DNA of 44,340 bases from a virus (IMGVR_UViG_3300026455_000021:1-44340), one strand, 5' to 3'. Positions 22,097 through 31,079 are shown, counted from the stretch's first letter. Numbers and translations: made by a program. The notes: a model not told the origin generated them from the letters alone.

Positions 22097-24769
22097 ATGA
22101 GTTACGTTGACGCTTTGTACAGCAGAGATTCTGATCTTGTAAGTATCGTAGAACGAGATAAAGAAGGTCGCAGACAATATAAAGAATTTCCTGCTAGATA
22201 TATTTTCTATTATCCAGATACTAGAGGCAAGTATACCAGTGTGTACGGTGACACACTAAACAGAGTTACTTGTAAGAACCTCAAAGAATTCCACAAAGAA
22301 ATAAAGATACACGGTAGCCAACGGCTATTTGAATCCGACATCAATCCTATATTCCGATGCCTAGAAGAAAATTATCTAGGACAAGATGCTCCAAAATTGA
22401 ATGTAGCATTTTTCGACATCGAAGTCGATTTCGATCCTGAACGCGGTTACGCATCGCCTGAAGATGCTTTCATGCCTATCACTTCTATCGCTATACATCT
22501 ACAATGGTTAGATACACTAGTCTGTTTGGCTGTGCCTCCAAAAACGATGTCTATGGCCGAAGCTACAGAAGCTGTTAAAGAATTCCCTAATACATATCTC
22601 TTCGAAACTGAAGCGGAGATGTTAGACAACTTTCTAACTCTTATTGAAGACGCAGACGTTATCAGTGGTTGGAACAGCGAAGGATATGATATTCCCTATA
22701 CTGTTAATCGTGTTACCAAAGCATTAAGCAAAGAAGATACTCGCAGATTCTGCCTTTGGGATCAGTTTCCCAAAAAGCGCGAATATGAAAAGTTTGGTAA
22801 GACCGCAGTTACATACGACTTCATCGGTCGTGTACATCTAGACAGTCTAGAACTTTATAGAAAATATACCTACGAAGAACGCCACACCTATAGATTAGAT
22901 GCTATCGGTGAGATGGAAATCGGAGAAAACAAAACTGTCTATGAAGGCACACTAGATCAATTGTATAACAACGACTTCCGTAAGTTTATCGAATACAATA
23001 GACAAGACTGTGCGTTGTTAGATAAACTTGATAAAAAACTAAAATTTATCGATCTAGCCAATCAGATCGCACATGAAAATACTGTGTTGCTACAGACCAC
23101 TATGGGTGCTGTAGCTGTTACTGAACAGGCTATTATTAACGAAGCACACCGCAGAGGCATGATCGTGCCCAACAGAGCCAATAGAGATTCACACGGCGAT
23201 ACACAGGCTGCTGGTGCGTATGTAGCATATCCAAAGAAGGGTATAGCAGAATGGATTGGATCAGTTGACATTAACTCACTGTATCCGTCTGCTATTCGTG
23301 CTCTAAACATGGGTCCAGAAACAGTGATAGGACAGTTGCGTCCAGATTATACCAAAGCCTATATTGACGAGCAGATGGTACGTCACGGTAAGTCATTTGC
23401 CGCAGCTTGGGAAGGACTTTTCGGAACATTAGAATACGAATTTGTAATGGATCGAAATGTCGCTAAAGAAATCACTATCGACTGGGAAAAGGGCGGCAGT
23501 GACACGCTCTCAGGAGCCCAAATTAATGATCTCATATTTGATAGCAACCAACCGTGGATGTTGTCAGCTAATGGTACTATCTTTACATATGAAAAAGAAG
23601 GTGTAATACCAGGTCTGCTAAAACGCTGGTATGCTGAACGTAAAGAACTACAGGCCAAATTAAAAGAAAGTATTGCCGCAGGTAATAAGATTGAAGAAGA
23701 ATACTGGGACAAACGACAGCTGGTCAAGAAGATTAACTTGAATAGTTTGTATGGTGCTATTCTTAACGTTGGCTGTAGATTCTTTGATCCGCGCATAGGA
23801 CAATCTACTACACTCAGTGGTCGTACTATCGTGAAACATATGGCTAGTAAGATCAACGAAATTATTACAGGTGAATATGACTACAAGGGCAAAGCTATCA
23901 TCTACGGCGACACCGACTCTTGTTATTTTTCCGCATACAATGTTCTCAAGAAAGAAATCGAATCTGGTCAGATTCCTTGGACTAAAGAAACTGTAATACA
24001 GCTATATGATCAGATAGCAGAAGAAACTAATCTTAGCTTTGCTAAGATGATGAACGAAAAATTCCATTGTCCAAAGACACGCGGCGAAGTCATACGTGCT
24101 GGTCGTGAAATCGTAGCATCAAAAGGATTGTTTATTACCAAGAAACGTTATGCTGTTCTTTATTACGACAAGGAAGGCAAACGATCTGATGTTGACGGCA
24201 AGCCTGGCAAGATCAAAGCTATGGGGCTGGATCTTAAGCGTTCAGATACTCCTGTAATCATTCAGAACTTTCTAAGCGAAGTATTAGAAAAAGTTCTTAA
24301 AGGTACTGACAGAGATGAAATCCTAAACTTTATCACGGAGTTTAGGACTGAGTTTAAATTAAGACCTGGTTGGGAGAAAGGATCGCCCAAGCGAGCCAAT
24401 AACATAACAGAATATCAAGCCAAAGAAAAGAAAGCAGGCAAAGCTAATATGCCAGGACATGTGCGAGCCAGTATCAATTGGAATACTCTCAAACGCATGT
24501 ATGGTGACAAGTATTCTATGAATATCACCGATGGTGCCAAAGTTATTGTGTGTAAGTTAAAAGAAAATCCCATGGGATATACTTCTGTAGCTTATCCGGT
24601 AGACGAACTTAGACTACCATCGTGGTTCAAAGAATTACCATTCAATGACGGTGAGATGGAAAATGCCGTCATAGATGAAAAACTAGAAAATTTGATCGGT
24701 GTGCTAGAGTGGGACATCAGTCAGACTAGAAGCGATAACACCTTTAACTCGCTTTTTGATTTTGAATAA
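22097..24769 (+). CDS. 43: DNA polymerase, family B (T4 gp43)
   Basis: 890 residues, about the size of T4 gp43 (898). Exonuclease motifs: FFDIEVDFD, ISGWNSEGYDIPY and YNRQDCALLDKL. Polymerase motifs: A SVDINSLYPSAIR, B KKINLNSLYGAILN and C IYGDTDSCYF. A KKRYAVLYYD segment follows in the palm/thumb. Both exonuclease and polymerase acidic residues are present, so a proofreading replicase is expected. I start at ATG 22097, which has AGGAG at the right distance; an upstream in-frame ATG at 22067 lies inside the leader hairpin and is unlikely. Confidence 0.95.
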   Translation: MSYVDALYSRDSDLVSIVERDKEGRRQYKEFPARYIFYYPDTRGKYTSVYGDTLNRVTCKNLKEFHKEIKIHGSQRLFESDINPIFRCLEENYLGQDAPKLNVAFFDIEVDFDPERGYASPEDAFMPITSIAIHLQWLDTLVCLAVPPKTMSMAEATEAVKEFPNTYLFETEAEMLDNFLTLIEDADVISGWNSEGYDIPYTVNRVTKALSKEDTRRFCLWDQFPKKREYEKFGKTAVTYDFIGRVHLDSLELYRKYTYEERHTYRLDAIGEMEIGENKTVYEGTLDQLYNNDFRKFIEYNRQDCALLDKLDKKLKFIDLANQIAHENTVLLQTTMGAVAVTEQAIINEAHRRGMIVPNRANRDSHGDTQAAGAYVAYPKKGIAEWIGSVDINSLYPSAIRALNMGPETVIGQLRPDYTKAYIDEQMVRHGKSFAAAWEGLFGTLEYEFVMDRNVAKEITIDWEKGGSDTLSGAQINDLIFDSNQPWMLSANGTIFTYEKEGVIPGLLKRWYAERKELQAKLKESIAAGNKIEEEYWDKRQLVKKINLNSLYGAILNVGCRFFDPRIGQSTTLSGRTIVKHMASKINEIITGEYDYKGKAIIYGDTDSCYFSAYNVLKKEIESGQIPWTKETVIQLYDQIAEETNLSFAKMMNEKFHCPKTRGEVIRAGREIVASKGLFITKKRYAVLYYDKEGKRSDVDGKPGKIKAMGLDLKRSDTPVIIQNFLSEVLEKVLKGTDRDEILNFITEFRTEFKLRPGWEKGSPKRANNITEYQAKEKKAGKANMPGHVRASINWNTLKRMYGDKYSMNITDGAKVIVCKLKENPMGYTSVAYPVDELRLPSWFKELPFNDGEMENAVIDEKLENLIGVLEWDISQTRSDNTFNSLFDFE

Positions 24770-24776
24770 ATTTCAC

Positions 24777-24805
24777 TTGACATTTACTCACGATCTAAAT
24801 AAAAT
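24777..24805 (+). promoter_or_regulatory. Sigma70-type promoter for the sliding clamp (TTGACA-N17-TAAAAT)
   Basis: A perfect TTGACA (24777-24782) and TAAAAT (24800-24805) with 17-base spacing lie in the 59-base gap between gp43 and gp45. The expected start is near 24812, and the gp45 ribosome site TGGAGAA follows. This suggests an early promoter read by host polymerase. Confidence 0.8.
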
Positions 24806-24828
24806 TAACTTATACATGGAGAACTCTA

Positions 24829-25566
24829 ATGAAGGACATTTTACAAGACATCGTAAGCCATACACAGAACCTAGGATTCCTAACTACTGTTAAGGTTACG
24901 GGCACAGAAGAAAGCACAACTTTCTTTTCTATGGCAGAAGATCGTTCAGTGATCATGGATGCCAATACACACAATCCATATCCTGATATGATTGGTACTT
25001 TTGGTATGCCTCAACTACAAAAGTTGAAGTATCTGCTAGATGGATCAGAATACAAAGAAGATGCTAAGATCAATATTTTCAAAGCAGAACGCAACGGCGA
25101 GACCCTGCCAGTAGGCATCCACTTTGAAAATAAAGATGGCGACTTCAAGAACGACTATCGTTTTATGAGCATGGAAGCTGTAAACGAAAAGCTAAAGAAT
25201 GTTAAGTTCCGTGGCGTTGCTTGGCACGTAGAATTAGAACCCAGTGTGGCAGCAGTGGCTCGTTTCAATTTCCAAGCAGGTGCTCATAGCGAACATCCAA
25301 CATTCTTGGCCAAGACAGAAAACAACAATCTAAAGTTTATCTTCGGTGATGCTAGCACACACGGTGGTGAATTTGTTTTTGCTACCGATGTCGTAGGTAC
25401 GTTGAACAAGGGTTGGACTTGGCCAGTGTTGCCAGTACTAAGCATCTTGAAGATTGCTGATGTTAATAATACCAAGATGAAACTTTCCAACGAAGGTGCT
25501 ATCGAAATCACACTAGACAGCGGGTTGACTACTTACAGGTATATCATTCCAGCACAGGCGTCTTGA
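24829..25566 (+). CDS. 45: Sliding clamp (T4 gp45)
   Basis: 245 residues, against 228 in T4, with PCNA-like two-domain layout. The N-terminus MKDILQDIVSHTQNLGF and the segments FGMPQLQKLKYLLDG and TFLAKTENNNLKFIFGDAS match gp45 of marine T4-like phages. It forms the trimeric ring that tethers gp43 and, in T4, also activates late transcription. A strong promoter directly precedes it. Confidence 0.9.
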   Translation: MKDILQDIVSHTQNLGFLTTVKVTGTEESTTFFSMAEDRSVIMDANTHNPYPDMIGTFGMPQLQKLKYLLDGSEYKEDAKINIFKAERNGETLPVGIHFENKDGDFKNDYRFMSMEAVNEKLKNVKFRGVAWHVELEPSVAAVARFNFQAGAHSEHPTFLAKTENNNLKFIFGDASTHGGEFVFATDVVGTLNKGWTWPVLPVLSILKIADVNNTKMKLSNEGAIEITLDSGLTTYRYIIPAQAS

Positions 25567-25570
25567 TATC

Positions 25571-25669
25571 ATGGATCTTGATTTAATTTTCAGTCTTGTA
25601 GCATTAGTGGTCGTGGTTGGCATGATCGCTTTTGCTATTAAGGCAACTAAAGGTGATTGCGATGATTAA
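25571..25669 (+). CDS. 32-residue single-span membrane peptide
   Basis: A frame MDLDLIFSLVALVVVVGMIA then FAIKATKGDCDD begins four bases after the gp45 stop and overlaps the next gene by eight bases. One clear hydrophobic helix (residues 5-23) with positive charges after it indicates N-out or simple anchored topology. No strong ribosome site, so translation by re-initiation after gp45 is likely. No family recognised. Confidence 0.5.
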   Translation: MDLDLIFSLVALVVVVGMIAFAIKATKGDCDD

Positions 25670-26057
25670 AAATATTACTACCAACAGCCGTTACTTAAAT
25701 GTACAAGGCGGTTCTCCTATGAGCACATATATCAGTCCAGGCAGTTTGTCTGCTGGTTCTCTAAGATACAATCCGAATAATTCGGCCGTAGAAGTCTATG
25801 ACGGAAATTCATGGAAAGAAATGGGTATGAGCTATGCCAGCGTGAATCTTTCTTCAGAAGCAGAAGCATTGCTGGATTGGGCACGTCAGAGACGCAACGA
25901 AGAACAAGAATATGAACGGTTGGCTTCTACTAATCAAGCTGTTAAAATAGCTATGGAGAATGTAGAAAAAGCCAAACAACAATTAACAATAACAGCAAAA
26001 CTAGCCAAAGATACATATCACGATCATGGCGAAGTTATGGAACAGGCAAGCCCTTAA
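25662..26057 (+). CDS. Probable virion-associated protein
   Basis: 131 residues: MIKNITTNSRYLNVQGG, then SAGSLRYNPNNSAVEVYDGN and SWKEM, a short beta motif common in marine phage virion proteins (structure of the form GxLRYN..xxxVEVYDGxxW). The C-terminal half is helical (ALLDWARQRRNEEQEYERL and ENVEKAKQQL). I start at 25662 with AAGGTG upstream; an earlier ATG (25632) would overlap the membrane peptide by 38 bases. Confidence 0.6.
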   Translation: MIKNITTNSRYLNVQGGSPMSTYISPGSLSAGSLRYNPNNSAVEVYDGNSWKEMGMSYASVNLSSEAEALLDWARQRRNEEQEYERLASTNQAVKIAMENVEKAKQQLTITAKLAKDTYHDHGEVMEQASP

Positions 26058-26058
26058 T

Positions 26059-27582
26059 ATGAACCCACCAGTCAACTTAACACCTTTACAAAAAGATTAC
26101 GCAGTATATCTGCCAGCTATCAGCTGTTTCTTTAGCACGTATATCAGTAAACAACGTTTCGAACAATTCGTTCCCGACGATCGTATTCCACAAGGTTTCG
26201 ATCGTGGTATCGAAGGTATGAACTTTCTTAATCCTGAACAAGGGTACTTTACTTACAAGTATGGTCTTTATTCCGCAGGACATGCTACACTAGATCTTAA
26301 CAAGACTATGACCATGGATGCGATGATCCAAGATCGCGATCGTGCTAACACTGTTATCGTTGGAGATTCCGGTGGATATCAGATTGGTAAAGGTGTTCTT
26401 AAGTTTGACTGGCAGAACTTTGAAGGCAAGGCTGCTAATGATGTTCGTGATAAGATCCTTAATTGGCTAGAGCTAACTGCTGATTGGTCTATGTTGCTAG
26501 ACGTTCCGACATGGGCTTGTGATCATATACACAGTCCAAAGACAGGTCTTAAGAGCTTCCAAGACTGTTTAGATAAAACTCTACATAATAACGATTACTT
26601 TATCCGTAATCGACTAGGACAAACTAAGTTTCTAAACGTGTTACAAGGCAGCGACTGGGAAACAGCCGATGCTTGGTATCAGGCTGTCAAACATCTTCCT
26701 ACCGAAGGTTGGGCGATGGGTGGTAAGAACATGTGCGACATGGAAATCGCACTTAAACGTCTTATCATATTGCGAGATGAAAAGCTGTTAGACGATCGTA
26801 ATTGGATGCACTTCTTGGGTACAGCCCAATTAGATTGGTCTTGCTATTTGACTTCTATTCAAAGACAGATTAGGAAGAACGTAAATGAAAACTTTACCAT
26901 ATCTTTTGATTGCGCATCACCGTTTATCGCAACAGCACACGGGCTCGTCTACACAAACGCACAGCACACAAACAAACGCTGGTCAGTTATCATGGACAAA
27001 GCCCCAGACAACAAAGCCCTTAGCCAGGCTTTTCATGTCCCGTTCCCCTTCGAATCAGAAATAGGACGCAGGCTGTCAATCGGAGACATCTGCTGGTACA
27101 AACCAGGTATGTTAAACAAAGTCGGCAAAGAAGGCAAGACAAGCTGGGACAGCTTTGGTTATGCGCTTATGATGGCACATAACACATATTGCCATATCGT
27201 TGCTGTACAACGTGCTAACAATCTCATGGATATCGAAACTAAGAAGATACAGCCTGATTGGAAACTATGGCGTAAGGTCAAAGAAAACGATATGAGCGAT
27301 GAATACTCTGATTGGGTTCCTCGCAATATCCTGTATTTTGATAGATTTGTCGAAGAGTTATTCAAATCAGAAACTCCGATGCAGATGATCGAACAGGCAA
27401 GACCTATGCTCAATGACATGATGGGTATGAGATTGAAAGGTGGTGTTGCTAAGAACACATACAATTCGCTGTTTGAAGAAGATCAAAAAACAGGAACAGT
27501 AGAAGACTTCATGGATCCAAATGATGAAGCACTTTTGGAATTAGAAGAACTCTATCACGAGCAGGAGGCTCAGCATGTATGA
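26059..27582 (+). CDS. dpdA: TGT-superfamily DNA transglycosylase, DpdA-like
   Basis: 507 residues. TGT-fold motifs in order: VGDSGGYQIGKG (D103), matching the DSGGFQ of tRNA-guanine transglycosylases; LLDVPTWACDH (D148); KFLNVLQGSDWETADAWYQA with EGWAMGGKNM, matching the QGG...AIGG part; and ISFDCASPF, matching the FDCVxPTR nucleophile segment (D284). DpdA enzymes exchange guanine in DNA for a 7-deazaguanine base. FolE, a QueD-like protein and QueE, which make such bases, lie within 10 kb. Assignment to DNA rather than tRNA is by context. I start at 26059; an ATG at 26026 overlaps the previous gene. Confidence 0.8.
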   Translation: MNPPVNLTPLQKDYAVYLPAISCFFSTYISKQRFEQFVPDDRIPQGFDRGIEGMNFLNPEQGYFTYKYGLYSAGHATLDLNKTMTMDAMIQDRDRANTVIVGDSGGYQIGKGVLKFDWQNFEGKAANDVRDKILNWLELTADWSMLLDVPTWACDHIHSPKTGLKSFQDCLDKTLHNNDYFIRNRLGQTKFLNVLQGSDWETADAWYQAVKHLPTEGWAMGGKNMCDMEIALKRLIILRDEKLLDDRNWMHFLGTAQLDWSCYLTSIQRQIRKNVNENFTISFDCASPFIATAHGLVYTNAQHTNKRWSVIMDKAPDNKALSQAFHVPFPFESEIGRRLSIGDICWYKPGMLNKVGKEGKTSWDSFGYALMMAHNTYCHIVAVQRANNLMDIETKKIQPDWKLWRKVKENDMSDEYSDWVPRNILYFDRFVEELFKSETPMQMIEQARPMLNDMMGMRLKGGVAKNTYNSLFEEDQKTGTVEDFMDPNDEALLELEELYHEQEAQHV

Positions 27583-27790
27583 GAATCGAATCAAGCACTT
27601 ACAAGAAGTACATCAACACCTAGATAACCAAATCGATAAAATGGAGCGAAATGGTAATTTCAAAGATGAAGAACTAGCTGCTTTGAAAAAGAAAAGGTTG
27701 TTTTTTAGAGACGAAATTGCTAAACTAGAACGTAAGCAATGGGAACACGATCACGATACATTGGAACACTGGGATGACGAAGAAAGATAA
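27575..27790 (+). CDS. Small coiled-coil protein
   Basis: 71 residues, strongly helical and charged (NRIKHLQEVHQHLDNQIDKM; EELAALKKKRLFFRDEIAKL), ending in an acidic DTLEHWDDEER. It resembles the short coiled-coil DUF465-like phage proteins but no family is certain. The GGAGG six to ten bases before its ATG is a good ribosome site, and it overlaps the DpdA-like gene by eight bases. Confidence 0.65.
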   Translation: MYENRIKHLQEVHQHLDNQIDKMERNGNFKDEELAALKKKRLFFRDEIAKLERKQWEHDHDTLEHWDDEER

Positions 27791-28004
27791 ACCAATTCCT
27801 CCGGCACAATTTGCTCTCAATAGGACTCAAGTCGAAAAACTATCTAAAATGGCCGCGCACTTCAAAGAAGTAGAATGGTTTACCTTAGAGGAAAGCCATA
27901 GTAGCGGTATCGGTCCTACTGTCGTAGTTAAATTCAATCTGTTCAACGATAACGACAAAGATAACGACACTACCGTCGATATCACTGACGTTTCAACTTG
28001 GTGA
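27774..28004 (+). CDS. Small conserved phage protein
   Basis: 76 residues: a helical part (LNRTQVEKLSKMAAHFKEVE) and an acidic beta part (VVVKFNLFNDNDKDNDTTVD then ITDVSTW). No family recognised. It overlaps the coiled-coil gene by 17 bases and lies three bases before the 181-residue gene. Confidence 0.6.
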   Translation: MTKKDKPIPPAQFALNRTQVEKLSKMAAHFKEVEWFTLEESHSSGIGPTVVVKFNLFNDNDKDNDTTVDITDVSTW

Positions 28005-28007
28005 AAT

Positions 28008-28553
28008 ATGAAAAGAGATTATTCATCTGGACAAGCAGACGACGCTGTATTTTTCACAGGTATTGAAGTAGAAAAAACTCCTGCCTTTGGATTAAAGACT
28101 TTATTCGTTGTAGGAGTACAGCCTACTAGCAAAATTCATGCGGCAGCAGTAGCATATGGCTGTGAACATATCTATTTTGGCGCTAATCAAAGTTTTCCTA
28201 AGCTACAAGTCAACGACGGTGACGGATGGCGTCCATGGGAAGATATGATCCAAACAATGTTACGAAGTGGTCTTAGAGACGGACATCAATACCTATGTAC
28301 TTTAGATCTTGATGTTAGTTGCGTAGAAGGTCTTCTTGAATCTGCGTGTTGCGAATATACAAATTTCATTCCGCAGATATCTGTAAAGATCCCCTATCTA
28401 CAACAATTAGGCTATAATGCCACAATTAAAATCGACGATAGAGATTTTAATGCTACTAATCACGGAGTGTGGTGCCATAACCTCCATGACCTACTGGGAA
28501 GAGATCGCTTCACTAGTTGGACCGAATATGGTAAAGATGAGATTATAAAGTAA
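28008..28553 (+). CDS. Conserved protein of the deazaguanine region, function unknown
   Basis: 181 residues opening MKRDYSSGQADDAVFFTGIE with KTPAFGLKTLFVVGVQ. Later come HIYFGANQSF, LCTLDLDVSCVEGLLES and FIPQISVKIPYLQQLGYNAT, and DRDFNATNHGVWCHNLHDL near the end. I recall close relatives in marine T4-like phages, usually near folE and queE, always without a function. Its alternating strands and helices suggest an alpha/beta barrel-like or Rossmann-like fold. Conserved acidic residues (LDLDV) could bind metal. It lies between the DpdA-like and QueD-like genes. Confidence 0.7.
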   Translation: MKRDYSSGQADDAVFFTGIEVEKTPAFGLKTLFVVGVQPTSKIHAAAVAYGCEHIYFGANQSFPKLQVNDGDGWRPWEDMIQTMLRSGLRDGHQYLCTLDLDVSCVEGLLESACCEYTNFIPQISVKIPYLQQLGYNATIKIDDRDFNATNHGVWCHNLHDLLGRDRFTSWTEYGKDEIIK

Positions 28554-28882
28554 TGGCAACTGGACAATATGCTGTCGAAACAACAGCAAAAACACAAAGG
28601 CAAGTAATGAAACGATCTTTTAAACAAAAATTTCGATCTTGGTTATTCGACGAAGAAAGTTCTCAACCAATAGCTTCTCTCGGAATGGTCGAAGAAGCTA
28701 AACTACAATCAGAAGGTATGCGACTACAAATCTACAAGGCATCTGGCGGTTATGTAGTTGAAACTAGAAGCTATGATCGTTTAAAGGATCGTAGCGGTTG
28801 TAAGATGTTCGTTATCAAAGAAGAAGACGACCTAGGCACAGAACTAGGAAAGATCGTCATGATGGAGGCATTAAGAGGATGA
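28553..28882 (+). CDS. Small conserved phage protein
   Basis: 109 residues with a basic helix (RQVMKRSFKQKFRSWLFD) and a C-terminal beta-alpha part (MRLQIYKASGGYVVETRSYD). No family recognised. One-base overlap with the previous stop and four-base overlap with the QueD-like gene tie it to this unit. An internal ATG (28607) could be the true start. Confidence 0.6.
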   Translation: MATGQYAVETTAKTQRQVMKRSFKQKFRSWLFDEESSQPIASLGMVEEAKLQSEGMRLQIYKASGGYVVETRSYDRLKDRSGCKMFVIKEEDDLGTELGKIVMMEALRG

Positions 28883-29274
28883 ATATTCGGCAGGACGTCC
28901 GCCCTAACAAAATGATTTGGGTCACTTTTCGCAAAGAAGGTATTCATAAATATCCAGCAGCCTTGGAAGATCCAAGTCTAGCTACTGGAGATGAATATGA
29001 CGTATCGTTTTTGGGTTACCCTCATCGCCACATCTTTCATTTCAGGGTGTGGATCAATGTGCTCCACAATGATAGGGACATCGAGTTCATCCAATTCAAA
29101 CGATGGCTCGAGTCGCTGTATAATGGTCAAGGTGCCGTTCTAAGCCTTGACTACAAGAGTTGTGAGATGATGAGCGATGATTTACACGCTCAGATTATCG
29201 CAAAGTACCCAGGCCGCGAGGTTTGGATTGAGATCTCCGAAGACGGAGAAAATGGTTCATTCATCAAATATTAA
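28879..29274 (+). CDS. QueD/PTPS-like T-fold protein
   Basis: 131 residues. The order of motifs follows 6-pyruvoyl-tetrahydropterin synthase/QueD: RKEGIH (H23) for the FxAAH ligand, YPHRHIFHFRVWI (H49, H51) for HGH, RDIEFIQFKRWLESLY for GMVxDFxxLK, SCEMMSDDLHAQI for the pTxExLA helix, and WIEISEDGENGSF for the substrate Glu. The three Zn-ligand His are present, but the Cys that precedes HGH in active QueD is absent. It probably acts in the same 7-deazaguanine route (dihydroneopterin triphosphate to carboxy-tetrahydropterin), or has diverged. Confidence 0.6.
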   Translation: MNIRQDVRPNKMIWVTFRKEGIHKYPAALEDPSLATGDEYDVSFLGYPHRHIFHFRVWINVLHNDRDIEFIQFKRWLESLYNGQGAVLSLDYKSCEMMSDDLHAQIIAKYPGREVWIEISEDGENGSFIKY

Positions 29275-29288
29275 AACAAGAGGCTATA

Positions 29289-29555
29289 ATGTCTAAGAAC
29301 TACAAGGAATATAAGTATTTCGCCAATCGCCCAGATGTCGTCAAGATTTTTGATGACTTAGATGCTTATCTCGACTTTTGTCGATTTGAGCTTCGTCCTT
29401 ATAATCCTGCTGATCTTTATAGAAAAGACAGCGAACACTATAGGGCATTTCTAAACTCTCAACGCCATAGCAATGGTGGTTATCATAATAACCACAATCA
29501 TCAACGTAGAGATTTTAGACACAACAATAAGCCAAGAAACTTCACAAGACAATGA
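29289..29555 (+). CDS. Conserved small protein with His/Asn/Arg-rich tail
   Basis: 88 residues. The first 55 (YKEYKYFANRPDVVKIFDDL; YLDFCRFELRPYNPADLYRK) form a compact conserved-looking domain. The last 30 are rich in His, Asn and Arg (HNNHNHQRRDFRHNN) and probably disordered, possibly binding nucleic acid or metal. I know similar genes in marine T4-like phages without function. GAGGC before the ATG is the ribosome site. Confidence 0.65.
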   Translation: MSKNYKEYKYFANRPDVVKIFDDLDAYLDFCRFELRPYNPADLYRKDSEHYRAFLNSQRHSNGGYHNNHNHQRRDFRHNNKPRNFTRQ

Positions 29556-30643
29556 CAGTATTTTTAGTTGATTTAGAAGCTGTCGAGACCAGGTACACGG
29601 GACAATGGAAGGCTCATGTACCTGAGCTCTTACGAAAAAGGGTACAAAATGTTCAAATTATCGATGGCCCTACGGATATTCCTGCTGCCACTACGCCTGG
29701 TGCTTTTCTCAATTTTGGTGGCACCAATGTATATAAGTCTAGTCAAGTTGAGAAGATTAGCAGACTATTTTGCGCCGGATCAGTGGGCCCTGGTGATCAT
29801 TTTATTTTTACAGATGCGTGGCATCCTGGGATCATTAACATCAAATACATGAGTGAGTTACTTGGCATTCCTGTCAAGATACACGCTCTATGGCATGCTG
29901 GTAGTTATGATCCTCAGGACTTCTTAGGGCGTCTTATTGGTAACGCAGGTTGGGTAAGACATGCCGAAAAGAGTTTTTTCCACGCGATTGATCACAATTA
30001 TTTTGCTACAGAATTTCATATCAAGATGTTCGATGACAATCTCTTGAATGATGAGATTTTTGAAAATCCATGGAGGCATGAGGATCTAAAAAATTATCGT
30101 GATGATGGTAAGATAATTCGATCTGGTTGGCCTATGGAGTATATGCCAGACACTTTGATCATGTACAAAAACATGCCAAAGAAAAATGTCATTCTTTTCC
30201 CACATCGACTTGCTCCAGAAAAGCAATTAGACATATTCATGGACTTGAAGAAGCATCTTCCTCAATACGAATTCCGTGTATGTCAAGAATATCCATTGAC
30301 CAAGAATGAATATCACAATATGCTGGGCGAAGCTAAACTAGTGTTTAGTGCTAATTTACAAGAAACCTTAGGCATAAGTTGGTACGAAGGCGCACTAGTA
30401 GATGCTATTCCAATGGTGCCTGATAGACTCAGCTATAGCGAAATGGCATTAGATACATTTAAGTATCCGAGCAAATGGACAGAGTCTTTCGAATCGTACG
30501 ACATCCATAGAAAAGAAGTCTGCCATAAGATTATCCAGTACATGGAAAATTACGAAAAATTCTTACCTAGCCTAAATAAACAAGTAGATATGTTAACTAA
30601 AGACTTCTTCAGTTGCGATAACTTGCTGAAGATGTTAAAATAA
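29552..30643 (+). CDS. GT-B glycosyltransferase (GT4-like)
   Basis: 363 residues with two Rossmann-like halves. The C-terminal half shows NVILFPHRLAPEKQLDIFMD (nucleotide-sugar site start) and FSANLQETLGISWYEGALVD, where the E-x7-E motif of retaining GT-B enzymes is visible. The N-terminal half has FIFTDAWHPG and KIHALWHAGSYDP. The sugar and acceptor are unknown: a base in the phage DNA, a virion protein or a host glycan are options. It overlaps its upstream neighbour by four bases. Confidence 0.8.
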   Translation: MTVFLVDLEAVETRYTGQWKAHVPELLRKRVQNVQIIDGPTDIPAATTPGAFLNFGGTNVYKSSQVEKISRLFCAGSVGPGDHFIFTDAWHPGIINIKYMSELLGIPVKIHALWHAGSYDPQDFLGRLIGNAGWVRHAEKSFFHAIDHNYFATEFHIKMFDDNLLNDEIFENPWRHEDLKNYRDDGKIIRSGWPMEYMPDTLIMYKNMPKKNVILFPHRLAPEKQLDIFMDLKKHLPQYEFRVCQEYPLTKNEYHNMLGEAKLVFSANLQETLGISWYEGALVDAIPMVPDRLSYSEMALDTFKYPSKWTESFESYDIHRKEVCHKIIQYMENYEKFLPSLNKQVDMLTKDFFSCDNLLKMLK

Positions 30644-30680
30644 TACATATGTCATCCACGACACAAACTCGGAGAAAAAA

Positions 30681-31079
30681 ATGTTAAAGTTTAAAACAAT
30701 AGAAGATATAACTTCTACTAAAGAAGAATATGATCGATTATACAATATGGATCATATTTTTGTAATTAGAAGCAAGAAACCCGATGACAACGATTTAACT
30801 AAAGCACTGTCGATATTCGAAAGAGACAACTTTGACTGGACTTCAACCCTCAGAGGTCCGTACAAAGGTCAACCAAAAATCACAAACGAATTAAATTATC
30901 AAGATTATGCTCACGGTTACGTGTTTGAAGTTAGTGATGATAAGTTAATTAATTTCGAAAGAAAAGCATTCATGCTTATTATGACAACAGATTTTATCGT
31001 TGAAAAATTAGATATAGTAAGATCTAAAAAAGAAGCATCAGACGAAATGTTTTACTCCCTATTTGAGGAACAAGAATAA
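30681..31079 (+). CDS. Conserved phage protein of unknown function
   Basis: 132 residues with charged, mixed alpha/beta sequence (FKTIEDITSTKEEYDRLYNM; KALSIFERDNFDWTSTLRGP; DKLINFERKAFMLIMTTDFI). No family recognised. A CGGAG ribosome site precedes the ATG, and its stop overlaps the folE ATG by one base, implying co-translation with folE. Confidence 0.6.
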   Translation: MLKFKTIEDITSTKEEYDRLYNMDHIFVIRSKKPDDNDLTKALSIFERDNFDWTSTLRGPYKGQPKITNELNYQDYAHGYVFEVSDDKLINFERKAFMLIMTTDFIVEKLDIVRSKKEASDEMFYSLFEEQE

